This document shows positions 48,614 through 61,272 of a DNA stretch of 64,000 nucleotides, piece after piece. How positions within the stretch are numbered: position 1 is the first letter of the stretch; the number at the start of each line of letters is the position of its first letter. The notes beneath the pieces were generated by a model. It was not told the origin of the DNA. It saw nothing but the letters and a program-made list of their open reading frames with translations, and made no database searches. The position numbers and the translations under genes are program-made. Origin of the DNA: Spongilla lacustris (taxonomy: Eukaryota > Porifera > Demospongiae > Spongillida > Spongillidae); assembly GCA_949361645.1 (NCBI GenBank), contig OX442436.1:3906032-3970031 (forward strand), read 5' to 3'.

Positions 48614-48726
48614 CACTCATTACCTGGTACATGATCAGGTAGAACTGTGAAGGAGGGTCACATGATCATAACTGGTCACACCCACCAAAGTCACATTCAC
48701 AAAAGAAGACTCCTACCTTCCGACAT
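46313..48726 (-). CDS. Short death-domain protein, copy 3 of the family
   Basis: Six exons, high to low: 48717-48726, 48624-48644, 47713-47763, 47160-47286, 46812-46936, 46313-46521. Total 543 nt, 180 aa. The first exon is again 10 nt (ATGTCGGAAG). Death domain residues ~14-111: NWKHFGEVLLKRSDKDLRIF, ESPCLAVVDKWM, then GDLIKALEEIERNDVAKSL. The intron inside the domain has the same position and phase as in the longer genes. The tail is acidic and Ser/Pro-rich (LSEEESSAQEASPAQ), then Cys-rich before the stop. No DUF4384-like exons are found downstream. The exon 5 donor is GTTGGT, weaker than in copies 1 and 2. Without that splice the protein would stop at about 46780 after AKKGWWH. Likely a death-fold adaptor; partners unknown. 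Confidence 0.68.
47335..47471 (+). repeat. (GTGA)n then (GT)n array in death-domain intron 3
   Basis: About twenty GAGT units (47335-47412) followed by GT-rich sequence, inside the intron between exons 3 and 4 of gene copy 3. The matching intron in gene copy 4 holds a GT array (59851-59990) in place of it. Confidence 0.9.
48545..48616 (+). repeat. (CA)n microsatellite next to a splice donor
   Basis: About 35 CA units, preceded by ACAC/ATGC-rich repeats from 48380. It lies in intron 2 of gene copy 3 and ends 7 bp before the donor at 48623. Confidence 0.9.
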
Positions 48727-48850
48727 GAATTTTAATTGATGTTGTCTCCTTCAGAATATGCTGCACAGGTACATGTGTATACCTAGGTAATGTACATGTA
48801 TATGGATGAGATAGCAGGTACATGTACATGTAATTGCCCCACACTGCAAC

Positions 48851-49943
48851 CCCCCCACCCCCTGCCCCCAACCAACAATATGCATCACATGCGGTGTGCA
48901 ACATAGTAACTCGACATTGGTCATAATTTGTGTATATGACCATGTGCTTTAGGCATGTCGGTCTTGTTGTCCAAGCACTATTCCAAAGAATGAATCAATA
49001 GGCAGTTGCAGTACTGTGGTAAGTGGTAAATGTGCTTATTTGGTGCTGTAATGAGAATGCATTTGTATGGTTCTGAGGTAAGTGAGCTCACTTCTAATTA
49101 AAACAGTGCATGTCCGACGAATTTTTAAAAAATGCCCACTCAGTTAATGACTTGGCTTTGATCTACATGTACCAGATGTCCAGACGAAATGAACAACTTA
49201 TTTTGCACACTGCACTGAATACACATATGCATGTGCACAGACATTGCTAAACTGATGCACACACAACACATGCATGCAATAGGACACGCATATATACAAC
49301 AAATACAACACAACTCCCTTAATACACCCTCTACATATATGAATTTGAAAGAATTTGGTATACATGTACATGTAGATCATGTACATGCATGTTTGTTAAT
49401 ACAATTTTATTTGTCGACAGCTAGGATATGGTGTATAGGACAATGCACAAACATGGATGTTAGATAGCACAGGTAAAAACTCACAGCACCCACCTATTAT
49501 TGATCACACAAGAGAGCCAGACTATTAGAATATGAAGTTGTGACCTATTGAGGTGTCCCTGCTGCCAAGGGTACTTGCTGCAAGTCCCAAGTGAGTTGCA
49601 GACTCAACTTTGGTCCTTATGCACAGCAAGCTATGTTTGTACAACTGCTTGCTCAGGAACCTTGCTAGAAGTTTAGTGTATGTGTTATATGGTTGACCAA
49701 TTCCAAAATTATTCAAGAATGAAATTAATAATCATACACATTGAGTAAACTTTATATATAACAATAAATAATGCACGGATTCAATGTAGAGTAAACAAAA
49801 CACATTAACTACAAAGTTATGTTTAGGAACTACATGTACATGTATCACCCTCCTGGAGTGAATATCCACCCTTTAAGAGAGCCCGGGCATTGGCTCACAC
49901 AAGAGTTATGTTCAGGCGGCGACACAGGTTACATTTATACATT

Positions 49944-49982
<39 letters not shown>

Positions 49983-52714
49983 CAACTTTACACCCTGGAC
50001 ATCAAGGGTCACCACTCACTTGGGGATGCTACCTGCAGACATCAGCTAGGTACCCTGGCCTCCCCTCATAGCTATATTAGTAAACCAACACATTAGTTAT
50101 CGTCGAGTAAGTACCGTTGAGTGGTGTCAAATAAAGGGTGGAATAATGAGAATTACAGCCCTACAATCAAACTGCCTAGCTACAATCTACACTGTACTAG
50201 TACATTTGGTTGCAAGTATTTTACTATTCTTTGCACAAGCCAGGGACACGAATAAGAAGTGGTCCGGTTAATCTGAAATAGGCCCTCGACCCTCCTTGCC
50301 GAGCCACTGGAGCGCTGTGGTCCCCCATGTAACATAGTTGGCATCAATACCATTTTTAACTCGGCCTTTCCTTTAATAGGTCTGTTCAAATCGCTTCGTT
50401 TCTAGATACGGCATTGGTTCTAATTTGCTTTTAATATTTTACAATACGTTCCGCGCTACAGTTGACTTTTCGTTCTTTTGTCCCATGCAGGCCACACACT
50501 CTCCCTTTATACCATTTCTACCCCGTACCTGTACTAGTACTTTCGAGAAGAGTCAAGACATGTTTTAATCTCTATACTTTACATGTACGTTAAACACATC
50601 CATGATTTCTCACGGTACGGTCGTTGACATGATCCAACTAACCGACAAGAAGTGAAGAAACTTGATGGAAAGCACAACTGGTTCAGGACTAACTTATACC
50701 ATAGATTGAAGAATACCTGGATACGAAACGGGGAGATAATTAGAAATGATCCGCGTTTCGGCACGTGACACATTTGGTGTAATAAACTTAGCCTACCAAG
50801 GGCCGAAACTGACTTGCCATAATACGAGCGATACAGGAGACGATTACGGACAGTAAGATACCCCCAAAACAGATCCTCTTAACGAGTTGCTTACAACTTC
50901 CGATACCGTTGGTCCGTTGCTTTCAATACATTTTGTTGACCGGCTATGTTGTGGGTTACGTTAGGCTATTCGAGCTTGTCTACATCACCCAAGAATAAAT
51001 GCACATTCAGCTAGAGAGAGAGCTTACAGATGTTTCAAACAGGCACGTTTGATGGAATGCCGCCTATTTGGAAACGCTTTTTCTGTGTCATTGGTCTGCA
51101 GTCGGATCATCAATAGCACTTACAAGGCATTTGTTCAATCAGCTACTACACATCTTTAAGTACTATAAGTGCATTCCCTACAACTGATCATAGTATCTGC
51201 GTAGATGTGTCAATGTGCTATCTAGCTTGCACTGACCGTGCAAGAGATGTACCGAAACATATATCGGTCCAGGGACGATTTAATGCCGCACAACTATAAC
51301 TTCTATAAGACATTTGCATAACGTTGGTCTACCTTTGGCTGTATGCGTTCCACAGAACAACTCTTTCTGAACATTGAAAAACGAATTTGGCCTTTGTTAC
51401 GTGTGTCTAACTCACACACTATGTTCCGAAACACGATGGGTCCGCGACCTGTTCACCAGGCAGTTGTACCCACATGCTAAAGCCCCTTACAACGGCTATA
51501 CGTTCGTTCCACAGAGGGAATAGCATAATGCTTTGCTTTTAGAAATGAATGGTTGGAAGCATCTCTAAGCTGAGATATATGTTCCGAAGAGGCGGAAATG
51601 ATAGATACGGTACCTATGTAGAGTGCGCTTAGTGAATTGCATGAACAATAGTTACTAACCTGGAAAGCAAGATCAGTGGGAGTACGAAGAATGTCTAAGA
51701 TCTCGATTCTTCTCTTAAACAGCAGTGAAAGTAGGGGGAAAAGCGTAATCTACAAAAGGGTTAACCGAAACACAGTTCACTTCAGTCTATGCTTATACTT
51801 TCAATGTGGGTGTGGTTTAATGACCGCGGCGCCTTCAATCTTGCGGTAGTCTAGATCTCTAAATGCTGCTCCTACATGTATACGTATATGTGTAGTGAGC
51901 TCACGACATGAGTACCATGGTATTTAGAATTTTTGATATCAAATTACACTGCTATATTTCATATTTGAAGATTTTGCTTGGCAGTATGATTACATTTTAA
52001 GGACAATCGAAGTCATATGAAATAGTCCAAGAAGTTGATCAACCACTTGTGCACTTGTCCTGCTGCAACACGTTGTGTACAAGAGAACTGTTATAAAAGA
52101 AAGAACAACCATACTCCCTTACATTACTCTCACTTCACTATCAGTTTCTCTCCACTAATCGTTTGCCTTTGTGTTACATGGTGTCTCCATCTACCACCCT
52201 TTTTGGACTCTTCCATTTTTCTAGTGTGCCCCTGCTGGTTCCAGAGCCTCCATATTTGTGTAAATGTGTTATAATTCTATTGGCATGTGTTCCGCTTATG
52301 TATGCATTTTTGTTTTATTGTGAAAAAGTCCTCTACTGAATGAGTTTGCATGTATTTGAAAAACCTGACTGATTTCAAGACAAAATTCCACTTCTCTTTT
52401 AATGCGCGCATTTGCTTGTTGAATGACAAAATTTGAATTCTAATTAAAAAAAAATCTGTGCCTTATGACTCCTAGTTGACTTGGTAGTCATGCAGGACAG
52501 ACATACAAAGATTGAGTACACCTTTTAAAAAATGTGTGTCACTCAATGGGATCATAATCATTCTGGTGAGATGGGAGCATGCATATCATACAAATGTATC
52601 AAGATCTAGTCAGTTATATTTAGTAAGCCATATAGGTTGTAACGGTGATATGTAATAAGCAGATTTGAAGGGATGCATTCCAAAGCTGATGGGAAATTAA
52701 CCACTTTTATAGAA
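48851..52714. other. Intergenic stretch with no gene recognised
   Basis: No frame exceeds what chance gives and no known motif is seen. An (AAT)n tract lies at 49945-49981. From about 50180 to 51850 the base composition is more balanced and less repetitive than elsewhere, with more CG dinucleotides, but contains many stops in all frames. Confidence 0.5.
49945..49981 (+). repeat. (AAT)n microsatellite
   Basis: About twelve AAT units in intergenic DNA. Confidence 0.9.
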
Positions 52715-52930
52715 ATGAATACAATACGCACAGTGTTTAGGTGCATTCCCATGCACAAAGAAATTACTGACAAATACAAAAAAGAAAAGTGATGTTCCGA
52801 CACAAGGCTCTTTACCTAAATTAAATGAGTGCCTACAAAGTAACCTGCAGTGATAGAAAAGAGATAAAGATATAAAAGTGTACAACATGTAGTCCATACA
52901 CAGGTACAATCATGACTTAATTCAACACCA
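52715..52930. repeat. Third copy of a spacer segment from the 11 kb unit
   Basis: Matches 42220-42425 and 11700-11915: GTGATGTTCCGACA, GTAACCTxxAGTGA, GAxxTAAAGATATA and AAGTGTACA occur in the same order. This ties the shorter death-domain units to the 11 kb units as descendants of one ancestral unit that included upstream DNA. Confidence 0.7.
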
Positions 52931-53679
52931 ATAGCAAGTGAACTAATGCAATTATTTTTTGAGACTGGTAAAATGTATCAACTCGATACACATCCATTAT
53001 ACAACCTTAATTCTTGTAATTGAACTAATTATATCATCTTGTCAACTAATCGTTGTACCCTCAAAGCTACAGACAGCTTTGCCAGTAACACACCCATCCC
53101 CTTTTCTAGTACCAATATCGGCCATACAAATCCACTGTTTTAATAACAACCAATTGCAATATGATTGTAAGCTTAAAAGATGTCCTTAATATCTGTACTA
53201 ACAGATGCACTTTTATATCTTCTGGCCACAATTACATTAAATTTGTTTGAGATTGATGTTTGTGTCAAGCATAACTCTTGCATATACAGAAAATCATAAA
53301 AAATCAGGCCGAATGTTTCTAAACTATGCACCCTAGTGCTTATGCATAAACCACTGACAGAGCTTACACTTCAACTGTGGCAAAGATACACCGTACCGTA
53401 CAATGCAATAAAAATCTTATCCAATTGAATTTTATCTTATCAGATCTCGAAGGAGAAACTACAGGTTTGAATGTGGGAAAAATGACCATTATCCCTTTGA
53501 GTTTTCTGAGCAGTTCACGTTGCAAGTGTTTGCTAGCTCTATGCAAATACGCTTGCTAAGGTCCATGCAACTGAGTCCATGATTGTTTATTATATTCATG
53601 ACACTTCAGATCCTGCACAGGTAGTATCAATGTACCTTGATTTTCATTTACTGTAAGTAAATACATGTAGATCAATATT
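52931..53679. other. Intergenic, nothing recognised
   Basis: AT-rich with only short random frames. The left edge of the second copy of the shorter unit is near 53680. Confidence 0.5.
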
Positions 53680-54137
53680 TACATTCACAATACAATGCTG
53701 GATGATAAGTAAAACATCAGTCAATACAAGTTTATCACAACAAATGCCATGATGGAATGGAGAAAAATGGTTGCAAAGATCAGTCCAAAATTTTAGCTTG
53801 ACATAAGGGTAGAAATGTTTCATAAACGTATGGAGCATCCGTATAATTTTTTTTGGCAGCCAGGTATTGGCATTAATTAATATTTAACTACTTAAGTATC
53901 ATCTAATTGTATGTTTTTATTATTAATTTTTGTTTTCTTTAATTAAACAATTCATTAAAGCTATAGTTGAAAATGAAAGTCATTATTCCCCCATTATTAG
54001 GATCTTTTAGTATATTTAAAAAATAGGCCATATTTAGCTTTGTACTTATGCCATTAAAGTAACAATGCTTGTGTGGAGCAGCATCTATAGCAAAACAACA
54101 ACATAAACCAACCTGTGCATACAAATGGAGGAAAGAG

Positions 54138-54257
54138 TTAGGAGACGGTGGAGCCACACCCACTTAAGCCAAGGAAAGGGGATGCACCATGTGTACTAGT
54201 TTCTTCCACAGATAGTCGTGTAACCGACCGGCCTGCATTAGGTGGCAAATGATACAA

Positions 54258-54292
<35 letters not shown>

Positions 54293-57200
54293 GTAGTGCA
54301 AAAGAGTACATGTACCTTAGAATACCAGACGTGAACCCCGCAAACAACGGTTTTTTTTAACAAGTGTATCTCCAAACCCCATAATGCCGCCACTTTGGAA
54401 TATACAATGTATAGCTGTCCCCTGAATCACACAAGCTGTGGGACCATGCCTGTAGTGAAGCATGTCAGTGCAATCCCAAATGGTAACATTTTAAAAGAAA
54501 GAAGACGGAGGTACTGTGCCACTCCACTATACATGTTTGAAAAAGAAAAATACCCAATCAAAAGGTAATGATATTAACCTGCTACATTGAGGAGGTAAAC
54601 ATTAACGACTTTGACCATCCACATTGCTCCATCATTTGTTATTTGGTTGTGGACGTAGGTTTGGTTCCAAACCGTGTCTGTACAATCATGATAGAGATTG
54701 ATGCGAAGAGGCTGTTATACATTGCATGTACAGGGTTGAAGTGGTAACTTTATATGACAATGTACCTCTTTCGCTCATGATGCAAACTTTAAGTCTCAAC
54801 AACTTTCTATCACATTCTGGAGTGAGTTCTGTTCACGTGGAAAGTGTTATTCATAACCACTATATTATAATAAATTATAATTATACATGTATACATATAG
54901 ATGCCCATTAATGCCATATGCAAGCTTTGTTATCACGGGCATCCTATAATAACTTGTGTTACCACTTCAACCCGATATGTATAATAGCCTCATTGCATCA
55001 ATCTCCATCATCCATAAGAGATGACTTGCATAGACATGGTTCAGAACTGAATCTATGTCCATAACTAAAACTATATATAAGGTGGAGTGATGTGGATCAT
55101 TAATGCTTACCTCCTCAGTATACATGTAACAGGTTCAAGTAAAAAAAGACTTCTTATTTGTGTTGAAGGGTGTTTTTACTAAGTATATGCATTGATTTTC
55201 CATGTTCAGAGACGAGTGGTAGGAAATACATGAACCATGTAAGCTGTGCAGGGTGCAATCCCAAATTGTAACATTTTAAAGAAAAGAGAGAGGTACAAGA
55301 TTATGTACTTGAAAATGGTACATGCATGTGGTAGCGTGATGAGTTTTGGAGATACGCTCGTTTAAAAATATGTCATATTTTGAGGTTGGTATCTACGATA
55401 CATGTATGCAAACATTCCTTTACATATGCACATGGACAGTCCTTAAAATGATATGAAATAACAAAAATGTTCCTTACTACATGTATGGGTGTGAAGGATT
55501 ACAATACAGCTCCCCATAGGGGCTCTCACCACCAACTCTCAGTGAAGCTACAAGTATGCTATGCAGGTCAAGGCAGCACAAAGGTATGCATTGTTACATG
55601 ATGACATTAAAAAAAACCTACATGAACTGGAAGCCATAATCTGACTAGGCTATTGTCATCCATGACATTTGATACAATACACTTGCCTTCTTGCTGGTAT
55701 AAAGTCTACAAATTTACTGAATGGAGACCAGACTTGAATGTTGTGACATTTTAGGCTATAACAATTGGCATATTTATTTTTCAGTGCCACCAACCTTTTT
55801 TTGCTAGAATTTCCTTCTTAACAGCATAACGCAGAGATTCAGCAACATCCTTACGCTCTATCTCTACCAATGCTTTAATCAGATCCCCTACAAGACCATT
55901 TGGGTGTCTGTGTGCAGTACATGTGTGTATGGTACACTCAGTATCCATTAGTACATGCGTATACTGTATGTGCAATGTTGTGTGTGCATACATACATACA
56001 TACGTGCATGCATGCATGCACGCAAGCATGCACGCACGCACACACCCCCACACCCACACTCATACATACATACATACATACATACATACATACATGTACA
56101 TACATACATACATACATACATATATTTACATGTACAACATGTACTAGTAAGCATGCATGCATTAGAGGGTTGATTAATATAAGTAAAAAATTCTCTCTGA
56201 TAAAGTTGGTGGTACATACATGTAGGATTAGAAGGCAATGCAAAAAGGAAGGGAACAAGGGCTATTGGTGGAGTGATGGCACTAACCACTAGCATTAATG
56301 TCGAAATTAATGCTGTCTGAATGCTCCCTCATGCTTGGTATACTATATGTGCACTGATCGTGATACCCATTGCGCTTGGCATAGTTTATAGTTTGCCCAT
56401 AAGGGGGGTAGGCGACAGCTGGCCAGTCGGGTGCGCATAAGGGTGCTGACCCCCTACCCTGAGCCTGACTGGAACCAAGGGAAACGCTGGTCCTATTAGG
56501 TCAGCCCCACCCCTTGACGCTGGTCAAGGTAAGGTGGTTAGGTCAAGGTAAGCTGGTTAGGTCAGGGTAGAAGCCCAAAGGGTGCCGCCTACCATTGATG
56601 TGCAAGTAAGAACACAGCAAACATGTGTACAAATACAGTCAATGCACAGGTGGAGTGGTGGGTGGGTAAGCAATGCAGCCGGCAGCCTTAGCTTTGGACT
56701 GAGTGATTGCTGCCCACCCTACCATCCTTTATATAAATGTGTGACCTGGAACCATATCAGGTGTCAATATCTTTGGGGACAGTGTGTTAGATTGGATGAG
56801 GAAATTAGTTGCATGTAAGTGAGGCTTTTCCCAGACTTTAAGGGATTTAGGTTTGAATGGAGGTGAGGCTTTCCCTAGGCTCAGGGTTGAATGGAAGTGA
56901 GGCTTTCCCAGGGGGTACAACCCTGGGGATTTTAGCGCATACCCCCAAAACATTAAACCAAGTTTAGTACCTAAACCAACACTTATGTGTGGAACAGACC
57001 AGTTGGCATCAGGCTTGAAAGAAGAAATGCTTTTAACATGGTGAACTGAGTTGGTGCCTTGTGGAATGATATGCAGCTGCAACATCTATCGAGAGGCTTG
57101 TATTAAGAGGATCAGATGAATGTGTATTCATTAGGGAAGGTGGTACTCAAGGTGGTCCTCTGTCTATGCTTATCTATGCAGTTGCCAAAGAAAGTAGGCT

Positions 57201-59852
57201 GCAAACCTGGTATGCAGATGATTTAGCTTGCATTATTAATATCAAAAGAGGTTTGTTCTTGGTATGATCAGTTGGCTGAGCAAGGCCCAGCATCGTATGG
57301 ATACTTTCCTGAGCCCAAGAAAAGCTGCCTGATTGTTACCCCTAAATTTGAAGATAAGACCAAGTTAGTCTTTGTTGATTTGGGTGTGCAGATAGTGAAA
57401 GGCCCCACAGTAATTCATGACTTCCTGTAGTAGGTATGGTCATTCACACTGAAGGGATTTGGAGAGAGCAGCATAAGTGGCTTGGGGTGACTTGATAGAT
57501 GCCCTGAGAGTTTCTCAGCACAATCTACCCAAATTGTAACCTTCTTCCCCACAAATTTGTCCACTGTTGTGCAGACTTCGATTAAAGTAATGTATGCTTT
57601 TGTATCACTGCAAAATGCCATTTTCAAAGCTTTCTATCCGGCCAGCACTTTGTGAAGGAGATATCAGACAACTGTTTTCCTACCAACTCATTTTGCTGGC
57701 TAGGGGATCAATAATCCTACAGAAACAGCACCATCTTCCTACCACACATCTACCCAGGGCACCAAGGTTGTGGTAGAAGCTATTAACAGATGTGGAGAAT
57801 TTAGCTCTGCCAGTCACCTGGATGCAATCAGCAAGGAAATACATCACTAAAGGTACTTGAAGAAGTTGACAAACAGAAATAGATAGGCAGACAGCGTGCA
57901 ATCATGAGGATACTCGAGGGCAAAATGTCCAACTGGTTGACAACCTTGCCACTTAGATTTAGCTCCAGTGCAGTTCAGAAATGTGATGGATTTCACTCTC
58001 CAACATGTAAGAAAGGGGGACTGGTTAAATTTCACCATAATGAGATTGGTGACTGCATTGGGGATATGGCCTGTCAGGTGTGGCCCCAGACAAGTGACCC
58101 AGGTTTAAGGCTTCACTTGGGCTTCAGAAGTGGAGGCGTTGTTCGATGTGACATCACACTGCCATAGAGCACCTAATGCCTTTTTGAATAGCTTGCTGGA
58201 GGAAAAGAGTGTACATAAAGGCAGTAGAAGACAGAAGAGGCATCTTGACCCTATTTGTCCTTTCAGTGGATGGACTGCTTCATAAAGAGGCTAGTCATTT
58301 TCTACATGGCCACTGCTCTGCCCTTCAAGTGGGACACAGCCTATTCCATTACCAGCAGTTATGTAATATCTTTGCTTTTGCTGGGGTTTGAGCAGTGAGC
58401 CTCTGTCTGAGAGGGTAATGCATGAAATGAAGAAGTGGGAGCTGGGATGTGATAATGGCCTCATTCGTTGAGTAAAGTTTTCATTCTCTGTGATTTTTTT
58501 TACTTTTGAATAACAGAAGTATTAATTGTATGTGCATTTTGTATGAGTTGTTATGTCATTACAATTTAGTAGTAATAAAAATAGAAACGAGGGTTCAGCA
58601 ACGATATGGAAAACAACATAGTCCTATATTTAGCACTTTTTGCATTACATTAAAGTTGCTAACATATCAGATCGCTGCTGAGGCCTTCCTCTTTCCTTTT
58701 AACCCCAACATTGCCTACATCACTAAATTTCTCAGAGAGAAAGTTTTCTATTAACTTTTTGGTTAGTGTTTAGATTTGGTATGGTCACAAACACAAATCA
58801 TTTTCATTAAAAATTAATCTAGAGATTACACTGAGATTTAGCTCCAGCTGTTACACACGCTAGAAACACCATGCCAGCAGTTTTGTGATTGTTTGAACAA
58901 GTGACACTGCAGATGCTTACTATGCAGGGATCCTAAACAATGTACCATGAAATTGCAGTGACACAATATTTATAGGTACACATGTATAAGGACCCAATGT
59001 ACAGTGTAAGGACATACATCTATAATACCATTGGGCAGTACTGTCGCGATTTCAACTGCTTTTTTGTCATCATCCTACTCTTGAGTTCATTTCGCATCAG
59101 AATCTTGATCTTGATAGTAGCTTGTATGCACTGCAACTATCACTCTTGTGGTCATAATTAGCTAGCTCTGATTCAGTCTCCCATTATCATAGGACTATTA
59201 TAATGATGTGGTCTGGGGACCCTATCACCACGGAAATGCTACCATGCCCAATTTGTACCTGTATATCTGACACCATAGTAGGTAAATTTTAAAGCTCTGG
59301 TATGAAAGGCGTTCTTTACAACTGTTCCTACTCAAGAGTTATGCTTCCCCGAGATGATGATAATAGAGGAGAAAATGGGCCTGGGCACGAGAAATCAGGG
59401 CTTTTTTGTTCTTTTAAAGTTTAATTGAACAAAACATTATAAAACTTGACTTCTAGTTCGACAGCAACAATTAGCTAGAAATGTAAACTATCTGATTCTT
59501 GGTATTCCTGTTTTATGCGGGTCCCGTTTTTCTAATGACATTCAGGATACAGCACAACTATATGCTGGTTGCTTCTGCAAGTAGCGGCATCAGAGCTGGC
59601 TTGCACTCACTCAGACACACTACATGTAGATGAATGTATACATACACACTCACAATGCCATCCACTTCTGAACAATTGACTGGCATGGCGAATTTGACTT
59701 TCTAAATATCCTCAGATCTCTATCACTTAACTCCAATAGGATTTCACCAAAGTGCTTCCAATTCTTGAGTGGTTCCTCCTCTTTATGAGCCAGTATAGGA
59801 AAAATAATGTTATCAGTCTCAATACTGTGCAAGCATGTTATGCATGCATGTA

Positions 59853-59891
<39 letters not shown>

Positions 59892-59904
59892 GTGTGTGTG
59901 TGTG

Positions 59905-59985
<81 letters not shown>

Positions 59986-60968
59986 GTGTGCTACCATATA
60001 TCTCTCTTCCCAAATATCTGGGTGAAAGAACTTCATGCCATTAGCAATTCTGTTAAATTGCTAAACGTTGCTGTGTATATGTGTACCATTCAAGTACAGT
60101 GTATATGTACATTAAATGTACACACGTGGACGTAATGCCGATTTTTGCATGTGTGCACATGGATGTGTATAATGCTGTACTTGAATTGACATTGGGTGTG
60201 GATGTGTGTTTGACTTACCTAGGTCCAAATCCTTGAGAACATCAAGGGACGAAGGTGCCAGCAGAGCAACTACATGGAGATTGTACATAGAAGTAGTACC
60301 ATGAATGAGAAAAAATAAATAATAATGGAGGTCTGAGAAAAGGATAGTGCATGTATACAAGGAGAAAACACATACACACACCACACACCATACACACCAC
60401 ACACCACACACACCACACACACACCACACACACCACACACACCACACACACACCACACACACACCACATACCTCACCACACACCACACAACATACACACA
60501 CCACACCATACACACCACACACAACACCACCACACTGACCGCACACACCACACTGACCACACACACCACACATACACACCACACGCCACACATACACACC
60601 ACACGCCACACATACACACCACACGCCACACATACACACCACACGCCACAAATACACACCACACACCACACACCACACCACACATACACACCACACATAC
60701 CACACATACCACATACACACCACACGCACCACACACACCACATACACACCACACGCACCACACACCACACACCACACGCACCACACCACACCACACACAT
60801 ACACATCACACACACACACCACACACCCCACACACTACATGCACCACACACACCACACACAGGCATGTGCACACACTTACCTGGCACATGATCAGGCAGA
60901 ACTACTATGGAGGGTCACATGATCATACATGTACATTCACAAAACAAGATTCATATACCTTCTGACAT
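54138..60968 (-). CDS. Short death-domain protein, copy 4 of the family
   Basis: Six exons, high to low: 60959-60968, 60881-60901, 60219-60269, 59654-59780, 55795-55907, 54138-54232. Total 417 nt, 138 aa. It matches gene copy 3 exon for exon: start ATGTCAGAAG, VLPDHVP, VALLAPSSLDVLKDLDL, NWKHFGEILLELSDRDLRIF, SPCQSIVQKWM, then GDLIKALVEIERKDVAESL. Exon 5 has a 12-nt in-frame deletion after the domain. The final exon is shifted in frame relative to copy 3 and stops early (TAA at 54138), so the Ser/Pro tail is shortened. The exon 2 acceptor is a TAGTAG pair, allowing one extra Val. The intron between exons 5 and 4 is ~3.7 kb and contains a retroelement relic. The death domain is intact, so it may be functional, but a decaying copy is possible. 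Confidence 0.55.
54258..54291 (+). repeat. Poly-G tract (34 nt)
   Basis: The longest G homopolymer in the window, 26 bp upstream (on the minus strand) of the last exon of death-domain gene copy 4. As poly-C in the transcript it could act as an extended pyrimidine tract before the acceptor at 54233. Confidence 0.85.
56059..56122 (+). repeat. (CATA)n microsatellite
   Basis: About fifteen CATA units with one interruption, in the large intron of death-domain gene copy 4. Confidence 0.9.
56400..58470 (+). pseudogene. Reverse-transcriptase relic in a death-domain intron
   Basis: Plus-strand fragments of a reverse transcriptase: GGTQGGPLSMLIYAVA, then TWYADDLACII (the YADD catalytic box at about 57208), then GYFPEPKKSCLIV. 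Further on come NPTETAPSSYHTS-like, HLDAISKEIHH, and GGLVKFHHNEIGD in the zinc-binding/HNEIRD block (about 58017-58060). Several frameshifts and stops separate these blocks, so it is dead. Motif order matches the family of the relic at 18076-19977 as I remember it. The G-rich stretch at 56400-56600 with repeated GGTTAGGTCA phrases may be its 5' region. It lies antisense in the intron of death-domain gene copy 4. Outer limits are estimates. Confidence 0.72.
58471..59640. other. Intronic, nothing recognised
   Basis: AT-rich remainder of the large intron in death-domain gene copy 4. No domain or repeat structure stands out. Confidence 0.5.
59851..59990 (+). repeat. (GT)n microsatellite, ~140 bp
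   Basis: GT units with a few GC interruptions, in the intron between exons 3 and 4 of death-domain gene copy 4, about 70 bp from the acceptor of exon 4. Confidence 0.95.
60368..60861 (+). repeat. CACACC-rich array with a 20-bp minisatellite
   Basis: About 500 bp of CACACC/CACACAC variants in intron 2 of death-domain gene copy 4. At about 60567-60662 it resolves into a 20-bp unit, CACACATACACACCACACGC, repeated four to five times. Long frames through it are artefacts. Confidence 0.9.
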
Positions 60969-61272
60969 GAATTTCTTTAATCGATGAAGACTGATTCAGA
61001 ATGCTGCACGGGTATAGTATATGCATAGTAGGGGATGAGAGAGGCAACGTGCACGTAATTGCCCAAAACTGCACTAAAACATGGCTTCCCCCTCCCCACC
61101 CCCCCCCCCCCCCCTAGGTCATTTCACAGTAATAGAGTTTCTTATATATATTCTCCAATAAGAAACATACAAAAGTGCAATACATTTGCATACCTCAAGT
61201 TATTCAGTTTATGAAATGCAAATGTATGAATATTTAATGATTTGGCTCACCTCTGCCTGTTTGCAAGAACAT

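Larger units (their letters stand above)
45975..48850. repeat. Second duplicated unit, copy 1
   Basis: Collinear with 53680-61065. Shared blocks in order: the GATGGAATGGAG block (46050 and 53755), the Ser/Pro-tail exon, AACAAAATGTTCCTTC (46680; similar at 55460), the two death-domain exons, the VAQLL/VALLA exon, the short exon 2 and exon 1. Copy 2 is stretched by insertions, mainly in the intron between exons 5 and 4. Confidence 0.85.
53680..61065. repeat. Second duplicated unit, copy 2
   Basis: Collinear with 45975-48850 but about 4.5 kb longer. The extra length comes from a poly-G tract and ~1.2 kb in the intron between exons 6 and 5, and a ~3.3 kb block (about 56290-59590) in the intron between exons 5 and 4 that includes a reverse-transcriptase relic. 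Confidence 0.85.

Noticed and set aside
56729..57085. Minus-strand 118-codon frame
   Set aside because: It overlaps the plus-strand retroelement relic and its repeat-like region (GTGAGGCTTT phrases). It has no recognisable domain.
60112..60965. Cys/Val- or His/Thr-rich frames of up to 239 codons
   Set aside because: They are translations of CACACC/GTGTGG repeats inside an intron of death-domain gene copy 4. The same applies to similar frames at 10380-10844, 45561-45936, 47239-47513, 48324-48650 and 59650-60135 outside the real exon part.
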